This document shows positions 18,301 through 26,529 of a stretch of 64,000 bases of DNA, in pieces. How positions within the stretch are numbered: position 1 is the stretch's first letter; every line of letters starts with the position of its first letter. The position numbers and the translations under genes are program-made. Source of the DNA: Alcanivorax limicola (GTDB lineage Bacteria; Pseudomonadota; Gammaproteobacteria; Pseudomonadales; Alcanivoracaceae). The notes beneath the pieces were generated by a model, which saw nothing but the letters and a program-made list of their open reading frames with translations, did not search any database and had not been told where the DNA came from. The stretch lies in the NCBI RefSeq assembly GCF_019931215.1, contig NZ_JAIOUB010000001.1, positions 1-64,000 on the forward strand. Direction: 5' to 3'.

Positions 18301-21300
18301 TGCAGATTTTACGCTGGATGCCGTGTCGGATTCCGGCCTGCCGATCAGCTATGTCAGTTCAGACCCGTCGGTGGCTACCGTCTCCGGTAACACCGTGACG
18401 ATTGTTGCGGCGGGCGACACCGACATTACCGCGAGTCAGGCCGGTGACGACAACTACAACGCAGCCACCGCAGTGGTCCGCACACTGGAAGTGAATCGTG
18501 CCGAGCAGGTCATTACCTTTGCTGCGCTGGCGCCGGTGACGTTTGGTGATGCGCCCTTTACGCTGACGGCGACAGCGGATTCCAACTTGCCGGTGAGCTT
18601 TGCGTCGTCGGATGACAGCGTCGCGACCGTATCCGGCAACACCGTCACCATCGTTGGCGCAGGCGAGGTGGATATCACGGCGAGCCAGGCAGGCAATGAC
18701 GACTATGCGGCCGCCGTGGACGTGGTGCGTACGCTGCAGGTGCAGCAAGCCGCCCAGACGCTGGATTTCGATGCCATCAGTGACACGAGCATCAGTGGCG
18801 AGGCGTTCACGATCACTCTGACTGCCAGCGCCTCGTCCGGCGCGGAGGTCAGCTTCGAGGTGCTCAGTGGTCCGGCCAGTCTCCAGGATGATGAACTGGA
18901 GGTGTTCGGCGCGGGTGAGATCACGGTACGGGCCACAGCGGATGGCGACGCCAACTACCAGGCCGTGCAATTGCAGCGCAACTTTACCGTGACCGCCACG
19001 GCGGACGCGGTATGGCGGGTGACCCGGTGTGACAGCGGCGAGCGGGGCAGTCTTGATCGCCTGCTGGATTACGCCGTCAGTGGTAACCGCATCGAATTCG
19101 AGCCTGCGCTGAGCTGTCGTGGTGAAAACGCCATTTCGGCGGCAGCAGCCGGTCCCTTCAATATCGATCAGAGCCTGACCATAGACGGGGCCGGGGCGGA
19201 TATCGAACTGACCGGGGAAAGCACCTCGCCGGTCCTGTACGTGGCCCCCGGGACCGCGTCCTTCACCCTGCGTAACCTGCGGGTCAGTGATGGCCGTGCC
19301 AGCCTGCATGGCAGCGAAGGCCCTCTGGAGTTCCGTGGCACCAGTACCACGATCGAGGATGTGATCTTTACCGGGCATCATGGTCCTGTACGGATCTCTC
19401 CCCAGATCGCGGGCGGTGAGGTTCTGGTCCGCAATGTGGTCATCGAGAACGGGCAGAGCGGTAGCGGGGCCATCTACCTGCGCGGTGAGGCGATCGGCGG
19501 TACCACCATCGTCGCCACCCTGGAAAACGTGGTGATCCGCCATCAGAGCGGTGGGCTCGGTGCCTTTGCATTTACCGAGAACTGGAGCAACTGGCAACTG
19601 ACATTGCGGCACATGACGGTCGTTGATAATGACGCCCAGGGTGCGATTTATCTGGAGCGGTTCGATGCCAATACCACCATTCTGGTGGAGAACAGCGTGC
19701 TCTGGAACAACGCTGGCAGCAATTACCGTCTCTGGGGTACCGCCGGGGATGTGCTGACGTTGCGCCATAACGTGACAGAGGGCGGTTCCGGCGGCGAAGC
19801 GATCCGCGATGGCGATCCGTTGCTGTTCCCCGTCAGCAGTGCGGGTGCCTTGCCCTATGTGGCGCTGCTGCCCGGCAGTGCTGCGCTGGGCGCGGCAGAT
19901 GCCGCCACCTGTGCCGACACCGACATCCGTGGCATCGCACGCGACGGCGATCGCTGTGATGCCGGTGCCTTCCAGTCGCGCGGTTTCGTCCTGGCCGAGG
20001 CAGGCGGGGATGAGCAGGAAACCCCTATCAATAGCGACTTCCCGGTACCGCTGAGCGCAACCGTGACCAGCGACTTCGACGAGCCCGTCGTGGGCGGGCA
20101 GGTGACCTTTACCGCCCCCGCCACGGGCGCGTCGCTGGCCGATCCGGTCAGCGTCGTGTCGATTGCTGCCGAGGGCGCCGTAGCGCTGCCGGTGACGGCA
20201 AACGGCGTGGTGGGCAGTTACCAGGTGACGGCGGACACCGCCGGTGCCGCCGCGCCGCTGCACTATGATCTGGAAAACCTGATCATCACCACCTCGCTGC
20301 TGCTCAGCAGCAATGCGGCCATGCTGGAAAGCGGTGATGACATCGTGCTGACCGCCGTGCTCAGTGCCAATGGTGCGCTGCCGAGCGGCGATATCGTATT
20401 CCAGCGGCTGGATGACGACGACGAGTGGGTGGCGCTGTCGTCGTCTGCGCTGGTGGACGATACGGCCAGCCTGACGGTATCGACCAGTGCGCCGGGCGCG
20501 CAGCAGTTCCGTGCCCGTTTTGCCGGTAACGCGACCCATGCGGCCAGTGACTGGCAGATGGTGACGGTAGAGGTCTTCGACGCGGTCAGCGTCAGTGATC
20601 CGCAGGGCGGACCCTTGCAGCCAGGCAGTGGTCGTGACCTGCTGCTCGCCGGGGGCGAGGGCAGCACCTATGACATCGTCGTCAACGGGCCGCAGTCGTT
20701 CAGCACCTCGGTGACCTGTACCGCGTCACCGTGCACGTACCGCTTTACCGCGCCGGAGACAGGAGCGTTTGCCGGGACCTATACCGTAGCGGTCGTCGAC
20801 CCCCATACCGACTGGTCCGATTCGTTGCTGGTCGACGTACCGTTGCGTGTGAGCGTGGCGCGCCCGGTCATGCTGAGCCTGGATACCGCACGTAACCACA
20901 CCGAGGTGCTGGTGTCGGGTGCAGCACCGGGTGTCACCACGCAGTTGACGGTGGATGCCACGGCGGACGCTGCGGGTATTCTGGTCAGCGGCAGCGGTGA
21001 AGCGACCGACGATACCGAGGCGGGTCATCCGGCCGTGTTCACGGTGACCTTGCCGGATGATCTGGCGGGCTCGCTGCCCACGGTGTCACTGAGCGCAGAA
21101 GGGCCAGGCCTGCCGACCGGGCAGGCGGCGCTGGCGGCGCTGGCAGCGCAGCTTTATCACGGCAGCGTGAGCGGACCACTGGGCGAACCCGTTGTCGGCG
21201 GCATCGTGACCCTCTTGTCGGATACCACGCCGATTGAGGACAGCGACGGGCGCTATGAAACACTGACGGATACCTACGGTGATTTCACGCTGATCGCGCC

Positions 21301-22840
21301 CCCGATTGAGTCAGATCATCGGGTCGAGGTGATGGCGACGGGCTACCAGAGCGTGACGGTGTCGAGCGCGGACTGCACCACCTCTTGCGACCTCACCATG
21401 GTCGCCGCCGTGACCGCCGAAACGCCACGTTTCAACCCGCCCGCCGGTGAATACGAGGGCTGGGTGACGGTGCGCCTGGAAAGCACGACGGTGGGCGCCA
21501 TGCTGCGTTACACCACAGACGGCACTACCCCTACGCTGTCCCATGGCACCGAGGTGGCGAACAACACCGAACTGCTGCTGAACAGCGAGACCACGCTCAA
21601 GGTGATCGCCTATCAGGTGGGCCTGAATGTGTCCGAGGTGGCGGAAGCCACCTACACCTTCCGTGATGCGCGCTTCACCAGCAAAGGTGGTGCGGCCTGG
21701 TCGCTGCTGCCGCTGCTGGCGCTGATGCTGCTGCGCGTGAAGCGTCGCGCTGTGCTGTTGACCGTTCTGCTGCTGGCATCACTGACGTTGCCCGCTCACG
21801 CGGGTGATGGCTGGTACCTGGGCGGCGCGCTCGGCTGGGCCATGACCGACATCGACGCCAACGACGTCGAGCAACGGCTGGCGAACGAAGGCCTGCCCGG
21901 TACCGCAACGGTGGATGACGAGGATCGCCTGGGTTGGAAACTCCTCGGTGGTTATGGCTGGCGTTATCTGGCTGTGGAAGCCGGTTATGTTGATCTCGGT
22001 GAAATCACCACCGGCCTGGCCGGTACCGGGCCGGTCACCATCGATCAGCTACGTGGTATACCCGCGGCGTCCGGCAGTGGCGCCGAGGCGGCGCTGCTGC
22101 TGCGCTATCCCTTTACCGAACGCCTGGCCGCTTATCTGCGTGGCGGGGCGTTGCGCTGGGAAACCGAGTACGGCCTGGCCGGTGACACAAAACGCTTTTC
22201 CGGCACCGATGCGACGTTCGGCGCCGGGATGCAGTATGGTCTGGCGACGCATTGGGTCATGCGGTTGTCCTGGGATCGCTACACGGTTGAAGACGACGAT
22301 AGCGATTTGCTGTCTCTGGGGCTGTTTTACCGTTTTGGCAGGCCAGCGCCCCGGTCTGCGCCGGCATCGGAGCGCGCGTCTGAAGCAGCGAGCACGCCAG
22401 CGCCCGAGCCTGTGTCGGAGCCTGCGTCTGAGCCAGAGCTGCAACCGGCACCGCAACCAGACCCAGAGCCACAACCTCAACCACAGCCACAGCCGCGCCT
22501 GGCGCCCGCTACTCCCTTCACCGTGGGCGTGGTGACATTCGGTTTTGACACCAACGAGCCGGTGCAGGCTGACCTTGATCAGGTCGTGACCTATCTCCAG
22601 GCGCACCCGGAGGCGCAGGTGGTGGTGCGCGGCTACACGGACAACACTGGCCCGCAGGCTCACAACGACGCACTTTCCCTGCAGCGTGCCGAGCGCGTGG
22701 TGATGCTGTTGGAAGCGGCGGGGATTGCCAGTGCCCGGCTCAGTGCAGAAGGGCGGGGTGCTGCATCACCACTGGCGGACAACAACACCCGTGAAGGGCG
22801 CATGCAGAATCGCCGTGCAGAAGTGATTCTCAAGCCCTGA
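15338..22840 (+). CDS. 2500-residue CSLREA/beta-helix/Ig-like/OmpA megaprotein (apparent fusion)
   Basis: Domains by approximate residue: signal peptide 1-45; CSLREA-like segment 47-80 with variant CTLRAA; right-handed beta-helix 80-490; DUF11-like repeat 598-717; Ig-like domain to 815; repeated VATLSG/VATVSGNTVTIV modules with an MBG-like domain 818-1220; second beta-helix 1225-1545; further Ig-like domains 1550-1930; carboxypeptidase-regulatory-like domain 1938-2028; chitobiase-C-like domain 2029-2108. Residues 2117-2137 (GGAAW, hydrophobic run, RVKRR) look like a GlyGly-CTERM-type sorting tail. Residues 2138-2155 end in AHA like a signal peptide and lead into an OmpA-type barrel (2156-2335), a Pro/Glu/Gln linker and an OmpA peptidoglycan-binding domain (2392-2500). 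ATG 15338 follows GGGGG. An outer-membrane adhesin or scaffold is inferred. Confidence 0.9.
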   Translation: MEFDSVAQGGELKQPSRSRGYRQSGSWLMGLLLMLMVVLPATASALTFVVNSTADTTAGTHCQAGGTNTCTLRAAISEANAIPEAAHPVITVHIPADTYTLGDVLQVRRSMTFVGSGGNREGDPRATIIQAGATANNPANGQIMLVNPDWDTGFDTVFEALWFRHGYNTTSEYGGAIDWDGSEGELVPHVGTLSIYNTVFSDNVINTNVGHGGALGAYFGEQITIERTEFRNNRALGTGGAAGALEIIGTNNVVLRGVTIDDNSAEVQGGAAITRLGNLVMENTTVSRNRAEGDATSSVGGLAILEYYGDVRITNSTISGNTASGTVGGLELAPHESANEARLTHVTIADNRSGLVNANASAGGLRVVTTDAPTRLYNTLVAANFRGAGDTADDIFGVLHSSSQHNLIGTGGAGGLSHGANANQIGVADPGLFPLANYHGATETHALRNGSPALDAGNTTLPGVTANDQRGWPRAVAAASSTPTNQTDIGAYEAHPTLGLIADQTAMAPLSGTRTESISFLVGDASLGVTVSATSSNQSVLPDSALSLTGTGHERQLVVTLSPSSQGVTDITLSVSGQISGNQRERDETFRLTIVAPPALSLSKSHEGNFYQGQTDAAYTLVVSNTGQGPTNGSAVTLTDTLPDGMTAVSMAGTGWGCTLSPLACQRSDVLPSGESYPAVTLTVSVATDAEAELVNAAAVSGGGDADGDSTTDPTTILYATSTSLSSGGSTYGQDFELVATVQPDDTDVTGNVVFQRYNGSDWVDIGTAPLAANVAVFTVDGEAYDAGFQSFRGIYSGDTAHRGSQSGSHSHAIAQATQTITFASPGGATFGDSPVTLSASANSGLPVTLTSSDPTVATLSGTTLTIVGAGSSTLTATQAGNTNYLAATPVEHTFIVQRAQANASISNTEQVYDGTPRAVTVTTDPVGVSVTVTYEGSTEPPTDAGTYDVAVVINDDNYEGGETGTLVISKADQVITFNALAARTVGDADFTLDAVSDSGLPISYVSSDPSVATVSGNTVTIVAAGDTDITASQAGDDNYNAATAVVRTLEVNRAEQVITFAALAPVTFGDAPFTLTATADSNLPVSFASSDDSVATVSGNTVTIVGAGEVDITASQAGNDDYAAAVDVVRTLQVQQAAQTLDFDAISDTSISGEAFTITLTASASSGAEVSFEVLSGPASLQDDELEVFGAGEITVRATADGDANYQAVQLQRNFTVTATADAVWRVTRCDSGERGSLDRLLDYAVSGNRIEFEPALSCRGENAISAAAAGPFNIDQSLTIDGAGADIELTGESTSPVLYVAPGTASFTLRNLRVSDGRASLHGSEGPLEFRGTSTTIEDVIFTGHHGPVRISPQIAGGEVLVRNVVIENGQSGSGAIYLRGEAIGGTTIVATLENVVIRHQSGGLGAFAFTENWSNWQLTLRHMTVVDNDAQGAIYLERFDANTTILVENSVLWNNAGSNYRLWGTAGDVLTLRHNVTEGGSGGEAIRDGDPLLFPVSSAGALPYVALLPGSAALGAADAATCADTDIRGIARDGDRCDAGAFQSRGFVLAEAGGDEQETPINSDFPVPLSATVTSDFDEPVVGGQVTFTAPATGASLADPVSVVSIAAEGAVALPVTANGVVGSYQVTADTAGAAAPLHYDLENLIITTSLLLSSNAAMLESGDDIVLTAVLSANGALPSGDIVFQRLDDDDEWVALSSSALVDDTASLTVSTSAPGAQQFRARFAGNATHAASDWQMVTVEVFDAVSVSDPQGGPLQPGSGRDLLLAGGEGSTYDIVVNGPQSFSTSVTCTASPCTYRFTAPETGAFAGTYTVAVVDPHTDWSDSLLVDVPLRVSVARPVMLSLDTARNHTEVLVSGAAPGVTTQLTVDATADAAGILVSGSGEATDDTEAGHPAVFTVTLPDDLAGSLPTVSLSAEGPGLPTGQAALAALAAQLYHGSVSGPLGEPVVGGIVTLLSDTTPIEDSDGRYETLTDTYGDFTLIAPPIESDHRVEVMATGYQSVTVSSADCTTSCDLTMVAAVTAETPRFNPPAGEYEGWVTVRLESTTVGAMLRYTTDGTTPTLSHGTEVANNTELLLNSETTLKVIAYQVGLNVSEVAEATYTFRDARFTSKGGAAWSLLPLLALMLLRVKRRAVLLTVLLLASLTLPAHAGDGWYLGGALGWAMTDIDANDVEQRLANEGLPGTATVDDEDRLGWKLLGGYGWRYLAVEAGYVDLGEITTGLAGTGPVTIDQLRGIPAASGSGAEAALLLRYPFTERLAAYLRGGALRWETEYGLAGDTKRFSGTDATFGAGMQYGLATHWVMRLSWDRYTVEDDDSDLLSLGLFYRFGRPAPRSAPASERASEAASTPAPEPVSEPASEPELQPAPQPDPEPQPQPQPQPRLAPATPFTVGVVTFGFDTNEPVQADLDQVVTYLQAHPEAQVVVRGYTDNTGPQAHNDALSLQRAERVVMLLEAAGIASARLSAEGRGAASPLADNNTREGRMQNRRAEVILKP
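21686..21802 (+). other. Internal sorting-tail plus signal-peptide junction (fusion point)
   Basis: Codons 2117-2155 of the megaprotein encode Gly-Gly, a hydrophobic stretch rich in Leu, a basic RVKRR patch (the order of a C-terminal GlyGly-CTERM-like tail), then a second Leu-rich stretch ending Pro-Ala-His-Ala before GDGWYLGGALG, the typical start of an OmpA-type barrel. The reading frame runs through without interruption. Confidence 0.7.
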
Positions 22841-22845
22841 AACGA

Positions 22846-22876
22846 CCGCACACCGCTTCTTGCAGGCGGTGTGCGG
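22846..22876. terminator. Perfect 11-bp hairpin between convergent genes
   Basis: CCGCACACCGC (22846-22856) pairs with GCGGTGTGCGG (22866-22876) over a 9-base loop, 6 bp after the megaprotein stop and before the end of the convergent DCC gene. There is no U-run. It is probably a shared transcription end or 3' stabiliser. Confidence 0.6.
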
Positions 22877-22897
22877 CCGGCTCACTCCGGCGCGTAG

Positions 22898-23320
22898 CTA
22901 AAAGCGATCATTGTTGTCCAGATCGAGATTGTTGATACGGGTCTTGCGCAGCACTTTCAGCAACAGATTACGACAGGCTCGCAGCACCGGATAAAGCACC
23001 CGTGCCAGCCTCGCAGAGCGAAATACCTGATAGTTGATACGGTTGAAAAAGCCGCTGTCGCTGCCGAGCAGGGCCAGCGCGTGAATGGCATCGGCGCCGT
23101 AGTACAACTGTTCATCGACCTTCAGCACCATGCCCTGATCAATATCCAGCCCCAGTGCCGTCACTTCATCCAGCAGTGGCCCCGGCTCTCGTGCGTCTAC
23201 CAGCACCAGCTCACCCACGGACTCCCGTATCCGCACCAGGTTGCAATAATAATCGCAGGCCGGGCAGGCGGTATCGTAAAGCAGCCAGATCTTGCGCGTC
23301 GGAGGCGTGTCAGTGGGCAT
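22898..23320 (-). CDS. DCC-family thiol-disulfide oxidoreductase-like protein (DUF393)
   Basis: 140 residues with the diagnostic N-terminal LLYDTACPACDYYC, containing a CPAC dithiol motif in a thioredoxin-like setting, and the later VLKVDEQLYYGADAIHAL region of the family. The biological substrate is not established. It is a single gene, convergent with the megaprotein and divergent from the DUF1244 gene. Confidence 0.87.
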   Translation of the reverse strand: MPTDTPPTRKIWLLYDTACPACDYYCNLVRIRESVGELVLVDAREPGPLLDEVTALGLDIDQGMVLKVDEQLYYGADAIHALALLGSDSGFFNRINYQVFRSARLARVLYPVLRACRNLLLKVLRKTRINNLDLDNNDRF

Positions 23321-23412
23321 GGCATAAAACCGTCAGTGATCGGGATGCAGGGCTGTCAGAAGTCTCCGACAAGGTTACCATGAGACACTCTGACGCTGTA
23401 ACGGAGCCTGCC

Positions 23413-23661
23413 ATGACTGATGACGACACCCGCCGTGATATCGAAGCCGCCGTATTTCGCCGTTTGCTGGCGCACCTGGACGATAACAAGGCGGTGCAGA
23501 ATATCGACCTGATGAACCTGGCCGGCTTTTGCCGCAATTGCCTGGCCAAGTGGTACGTCGCCGCAGCAGAGGAGCGGGGCGAGGTGCTGGATTACGAAAG
23601 TGCCCGTGAAACCATCTATGGCATGCCGTACAGTGAGTGGAAGGCGCGCTATCAGAAATAA
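23413..23661 (+). CDS. DUF1244 family protein
   Basis: 82 residues matching the small DUF1244 family: an N-terminal helix, the NIDLMNLAGFCRNCLAKWY core with Cys-X2-Cys, and a C-terminal YGMPYSEWKARYQ motif. Function is unknown. The ATG at 23413 has GGAGCC upstream and gives the usual family length; the frame is open much further back (23155), overlapping the DCC gene on the other strand, which is unlikely to be coding. It is followed after 24 bp by the DUF6394 gene. Confidence 0.88.
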   Translation: MTDDDTRRDIEAAVFRRLLAHLDDNKAVQNIDLMNLAGFCRNCLAKWYVAAAEERGEVLDYESARETIYGMPYSEWKARYQK

Positions 23662-23685
23662 CGCTATACACAAGGATCGTCATTC

Positions 23686-24069
23686 ATGAATCTGGAAAAA
23701 GTGATCTTCGGGTTTTTCATTTTATTGGCGCTGACCCTGAACTTCGGGTTTTTTCTGGGTGAGATCGACAACCCGGAACACCATAACGTCTATGAGCTGT
23801 TTGCAGCGATCATTGTCAGCCTGATTGCCACGGTGCTGAAGTTTGGCGAGCGCACCCAGATTGGTGCGGTGCTGCTGGCATCGAGCCTGGTTGCGGATCT
23901 GCAGTTGATCACTGCTGCCGTGGTCTGGGCTGTCGCGGTGCATGTGCTGGACGTGGGCCTGACGCCTGCGGTGATGGCAAGTATCGTGTCACTCTCTGGC
24001 GGTGCCTTGCTGGCCAACGCGGTGTCCACGATCCTGTTGACCGTCGAAACGGTCACGCTGCACCGATGA
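23686..24069 (+). CDS. DUF6394-like small membrane protein
   Basis: 127 residues with four probable membrane helices (about 5-25, 38-56, 62-85, 92-120). Recognisable segments are FGFFLGEIDNPEHHNVYELF and VLKFGERTQIGAV. I assign it to DUF6394 from memory, with moderate certainty. It ends 7 bp before the K+ channel gene on the same strand, suggesting an accessory membrane subunit or co-regulated partner; that role is inference. Confidence 0.75.
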   Translation: MNLEKVIFGFFILLALTLNFGFFLGEIDNPEHHNVYELFAAIIVSLIATVLKFGERTQIGAVLLASSLVADLQLITAAVVWAVAVHVLDVGLTPAVMASIVSLSGGALLANAVSTILLTVETVTLHR

Positions 24070-24076
24070 TGCAACC

Positions 24077-25795
24077 ATGACGCCAATGCGCTCTGTCTTT
24101 CCGATCATCATGCGGCGCATGCGGCCGCCGATGATCGTGTTGATCAGTGCCTATGCGCTGGCGGTGTTCGGTTTTACCCTGATGCCCGGCGTGGATGATC
24201 AGGGTGAGCCCTGGTCCATGACGTTCTTTCAGGCGTTCTATGTGGTCAGTTATACCGGCAGCACGATCGGTTTCGGCGAAGTGCCCTATGACTTCTCCAA
24301 TGCCCAGCGCCTGTGGACCATGGTCAGTATTTACCTCACCGTGTTCGCCTGGCTGTACTCCGTCGGTACCATCATTTCCCTGATCCAGGACCCGGAATTC
24401 CGCAATGCGCTGATCCGCAGTCGCCAGTTGCGCAGCATGGGCGGGCTGCGCGAACCCTTCTATCTGATCTGTGGCTACGGCGATACAGGCAAGCTGCTGG
24501 CTCGCGCATTAATCGGACGCGGGTATCGCATCGCCGTGATTGATCAGGACGCCGGCAACATGGAACAGTTGCGGAGCCAGGATTCGGGTATTCATGTGCC
24601 GGCCTTCTGCATGGATGCGGAGGTTCCCGGCAATCTGATTGATGCGGGCTTGCAGCACCCGTGGTGCGCCGGGGTGCTTGCCGTGACCGATAGCGACCAC
24701 ACCAACCTCAAGGTCGCTATCGCAGCGAAGCTGCTCAATCGCGAGATACTGGTGTTTTGTCGTGCCGACAGTGAAGAGACGGCCAACAACATGTTGTCTT
24801 TCGGTACTGATCTGGTGGTTAACCCGTGTGAGGATTTTGCCCGGCGCCTGCTGATGGGCATGGTCGAACCGGACGGGCATCGCGTCTACGACTGGCTGAC
24901 CTCGTTGCCCGGTGCCCGACTGCCGCAACGCCCGGAGCCGCCGCAAGGGAACTGGATCATCTGTGGTTTCGGTGACTTCGGCCAGGCCGTGTATCGTGTG
25001 CTGCGCGAAGCCGGGATGGAGGTCACGGTGGTGGCGGAAGATCTGACGATGTGTCCGCCCGGCAGCATCCAGGGCAAGGGCACAGAAGCGGTGACGCTCA
25101 GGCAGGCGGGTATCGACAAGGCCTCCGCCCTGGTGGCGGGCACGGATGACGATGCGGACAATCTGTCCATCATCATGACGGCACGCCAGATCAACGCGCG
25201 CGTTTATATGGTGGCGCTGGAAAACCGGCTCTATAACCATGGCTTGTTCAAGCTGGCAAAACCGGAGCTGCCGGTACAGACAAGTTATCTGACAGCGAGC
25301 CGTTTCATGTCCGTGCTCAGCGCCCCGATGCTGAAGGATTTTCTGGATATGGCGGCGCAGCAGGGCAACACCTGGAACCAGGCACTGGTAAAGCGCCTGG
25401 CAGATATCAGCGGCGACCTGACGCCGGACTGCTGGAGTGTGAATATTTGCGAGCGCAGCGCGCGCGCAGTGACCTTGTCGCTGCAACTGGGCGAGACGGT
25501 GGCGCTGGGCAATATTTGCCGGGACCCTCGCAAACGCAAGAATATGCTGGATCTGGTGCCGCTGATGCTGCGGCGTGGTGGCGAGAGTTTTCTCTTGCCT
25601 GGCCCGGAAACGACGTTACAGAGCAACGACCGCCTGTTGTTCTGCGGTACCGGGAGAGCGGCGGCGCTGCTGGGCTGGAGCCTGCACAACCGTAACTCCC
25701 TGCGCTACGTGCACACTGGCGAGCACCGGCCCGATGGCTGGGTCTGGCGCACGCTGGCACGTCGTCGGCGCGCCAGGGCGAAGGTGGACGGTTGA
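24077..25795 (+). CDS. Two-RCK potassium channel/TrkA-N protein
   Basis: 572 residues: two membrane helices (about 15-37 and 75-98) enclosing a pore loop with filter Thr63-Ile-Gly-Phe-Gly-Glu68 (canonical TVGYG), then two RCK/TrkA-N Rossmann units. The first begins near 128 (LICGYGDTGKLLARAL), the second near 295 (WIICGFGDFGQAVYRV). This matches GsuK- or BK-like channels with both RCK domains in one chain, gated by nucleotide or ions. ATG 24077 or 24086 could be the start. It is probably co-transcribed with the DUF6394 gene. The Phe in the filter is found in some real K+ channels, so conduction is plausible. Confidence 0.87.
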   Translation: MTPMRSVFPIIMRRMRPPMIVLISAYALAVFGFTLMPGVDDQGEPWSMTFFQAFYVVSYTGSTIGFGEVPYDFSNAQRLWTMVSIYLTVFAWLYSVGTIISLIQDPEFRNALIRSRQLRSMGGLREPFYLICGYGDTGKLLARALIGRGYRIAVIDQDAGNMEQLRSQDSGIHVPAFCMDAEVPGNLIDAGLQHPWCAGVLAVTDSDHTNLKVAIAAKLLNREILVFCRADSEETANNMLSFGTDLVVNPCEDFARRLLMGMVEPDGHRVYDWLTSLPGARLPQRPEPPQGNWIICGFGDFGQAVYRVLREAGMEVTVVAEDLTMCPPGSIQGKGTEAVTLRQAGIDKASALVAGTDDDADNLSIIMTARQINARVYMVALENRLYNHGLFKLAKPELPVQTSYLTASRFMSVLSAPMLKDFLDMAAQQGNTWNQALVKRLADISGDLTPDCWSVNICERSARAVTLSLQLGETVALGNICRDPRKRKNMLDLVPLMLRRGGESFLLPGPETTLQSNDRLLFCGTGRAAALLGWSLHNRNSLRYVHTGEHRPDGWVWRTLARRRRARAKVDG

Positions 25796-25833
25796 GCGTC
25801 ACGATGTGCAACGTTGGCACCGAGACAGGACGG

Positions 25834-26466
25834 TTACGCCTGCAAGCAACGCAGATGCCGGCATAACGCCGCACAGGCGTTGTCCAGCCGCTTGTTGAGC
25901 GCTGCATCTGTGAGCTGCCCCGTGTCGTCAAAGGCTTGTCCGGCGCGGGGCACAGAGACCTGATTCGGCAGCACCAGGACCCCCAGATTGGTGAGTAGCT
26001 GACGCACCGTTTGCAGGCTGCGCATACCGCCGAGCGCTCCCGGGGAGGCGGCCAGTATCACGGCAAGTTTGTCCTCGAAGAGCGCCAGGCCGCTGGCATC
26101 GCCGTCCGATCGGGAGATCCAGTCCAGCGTGTTCTTCAGCAGCGGCGTGATAAAACCATTGTACTCCGGGGACGCAATCATCAACCCGTGATGTGCTGCA
26201 AAGAGCGTTTTCAGTTGCCGTATCGCCGGCGGAATACCGTGCTTCTCCTCCAGATCACCGTCATACAACGGGGCCGGGTAATCGCGCAGGTCCACCAGCG
26301 TCACATCAGCGCCCTGACGACGCGCGCTTTCCGCTGCCGCGCGGGCAAGCTGCTTGTTCAGGGAGGCGCTGCGTGCGCTGCCAGCGAAGGCCAGAATGCG
26401 CGGCGTGTCTGCGGGGTTGTTTGTGGCGTTGTCTGTGGAGTTGCCGGGAGGGGTATCGGTCGTCAT
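25834..26466 (-). CDS. NADPH-dependent FMN reductase-family oxidoreductase
   Basis: 210 residues of flavodoxin-like fold. The FMN-phosphate loop is ILAFAGSARSASLNKQLA, the mid-protein SPEYNGFITPLLKNTLDW motif is diagnostic of the NADPH-dependent FMN reductase/azoreductase family, and a second flavin loop ASPGALGGMRSL follows. The physiological acceptor is unknown (quinone, chromate or azo compounds are typical in vitro). The first ~22 residues are a low-complexity Thr/Asn/Pro extension. Start 26466 has AAGGAG 6 bases upstream. It is divergent from the MDR dehydrogenase gene across 63 bp, a likely shared promoter region. Confidence 0.9.
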   Translation of the reverse strand: MTTDTPPGNSTDNATNNPADTPRILAFAGSARSASLNKQLARAAAESARRQGADVTLVDLRDYPAPLYDGDLEEKHGIPPAIRQLKTLFAAHHGLMIASPEYNGFITPLLKNTLDWISRSDGDASGLALFEDKLAVILAASPGALGGMRSLQTVRQLLTNLGVLVLPNQVSVPRAGQAFDDTGQLTDAALNKRLDNACAALCRHLRCLQA

Positions 26467-26529
26467 GTGCGCTCCTTATCATGGGTCTCTGGCAAGCATA
26501 CCGTTTCTGCCAATGCTGTGGAGCCCGTT

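Noticed and set aside
17790-19000. DNA repeats in the megaprotein as a CRISPR-like or mobile array
   Set aside because: The repeats are diverged, of domain length and in frame, encoding Ig/MBG-type modules.
18359-20539. Long open frame on the minus strand inside the megaprotein gene
   Set aside because: It runs antisense to a well-supported gene, is rich in Arg/Gly/His as expected from reading GC-rich codons backwards, and shows no domain.
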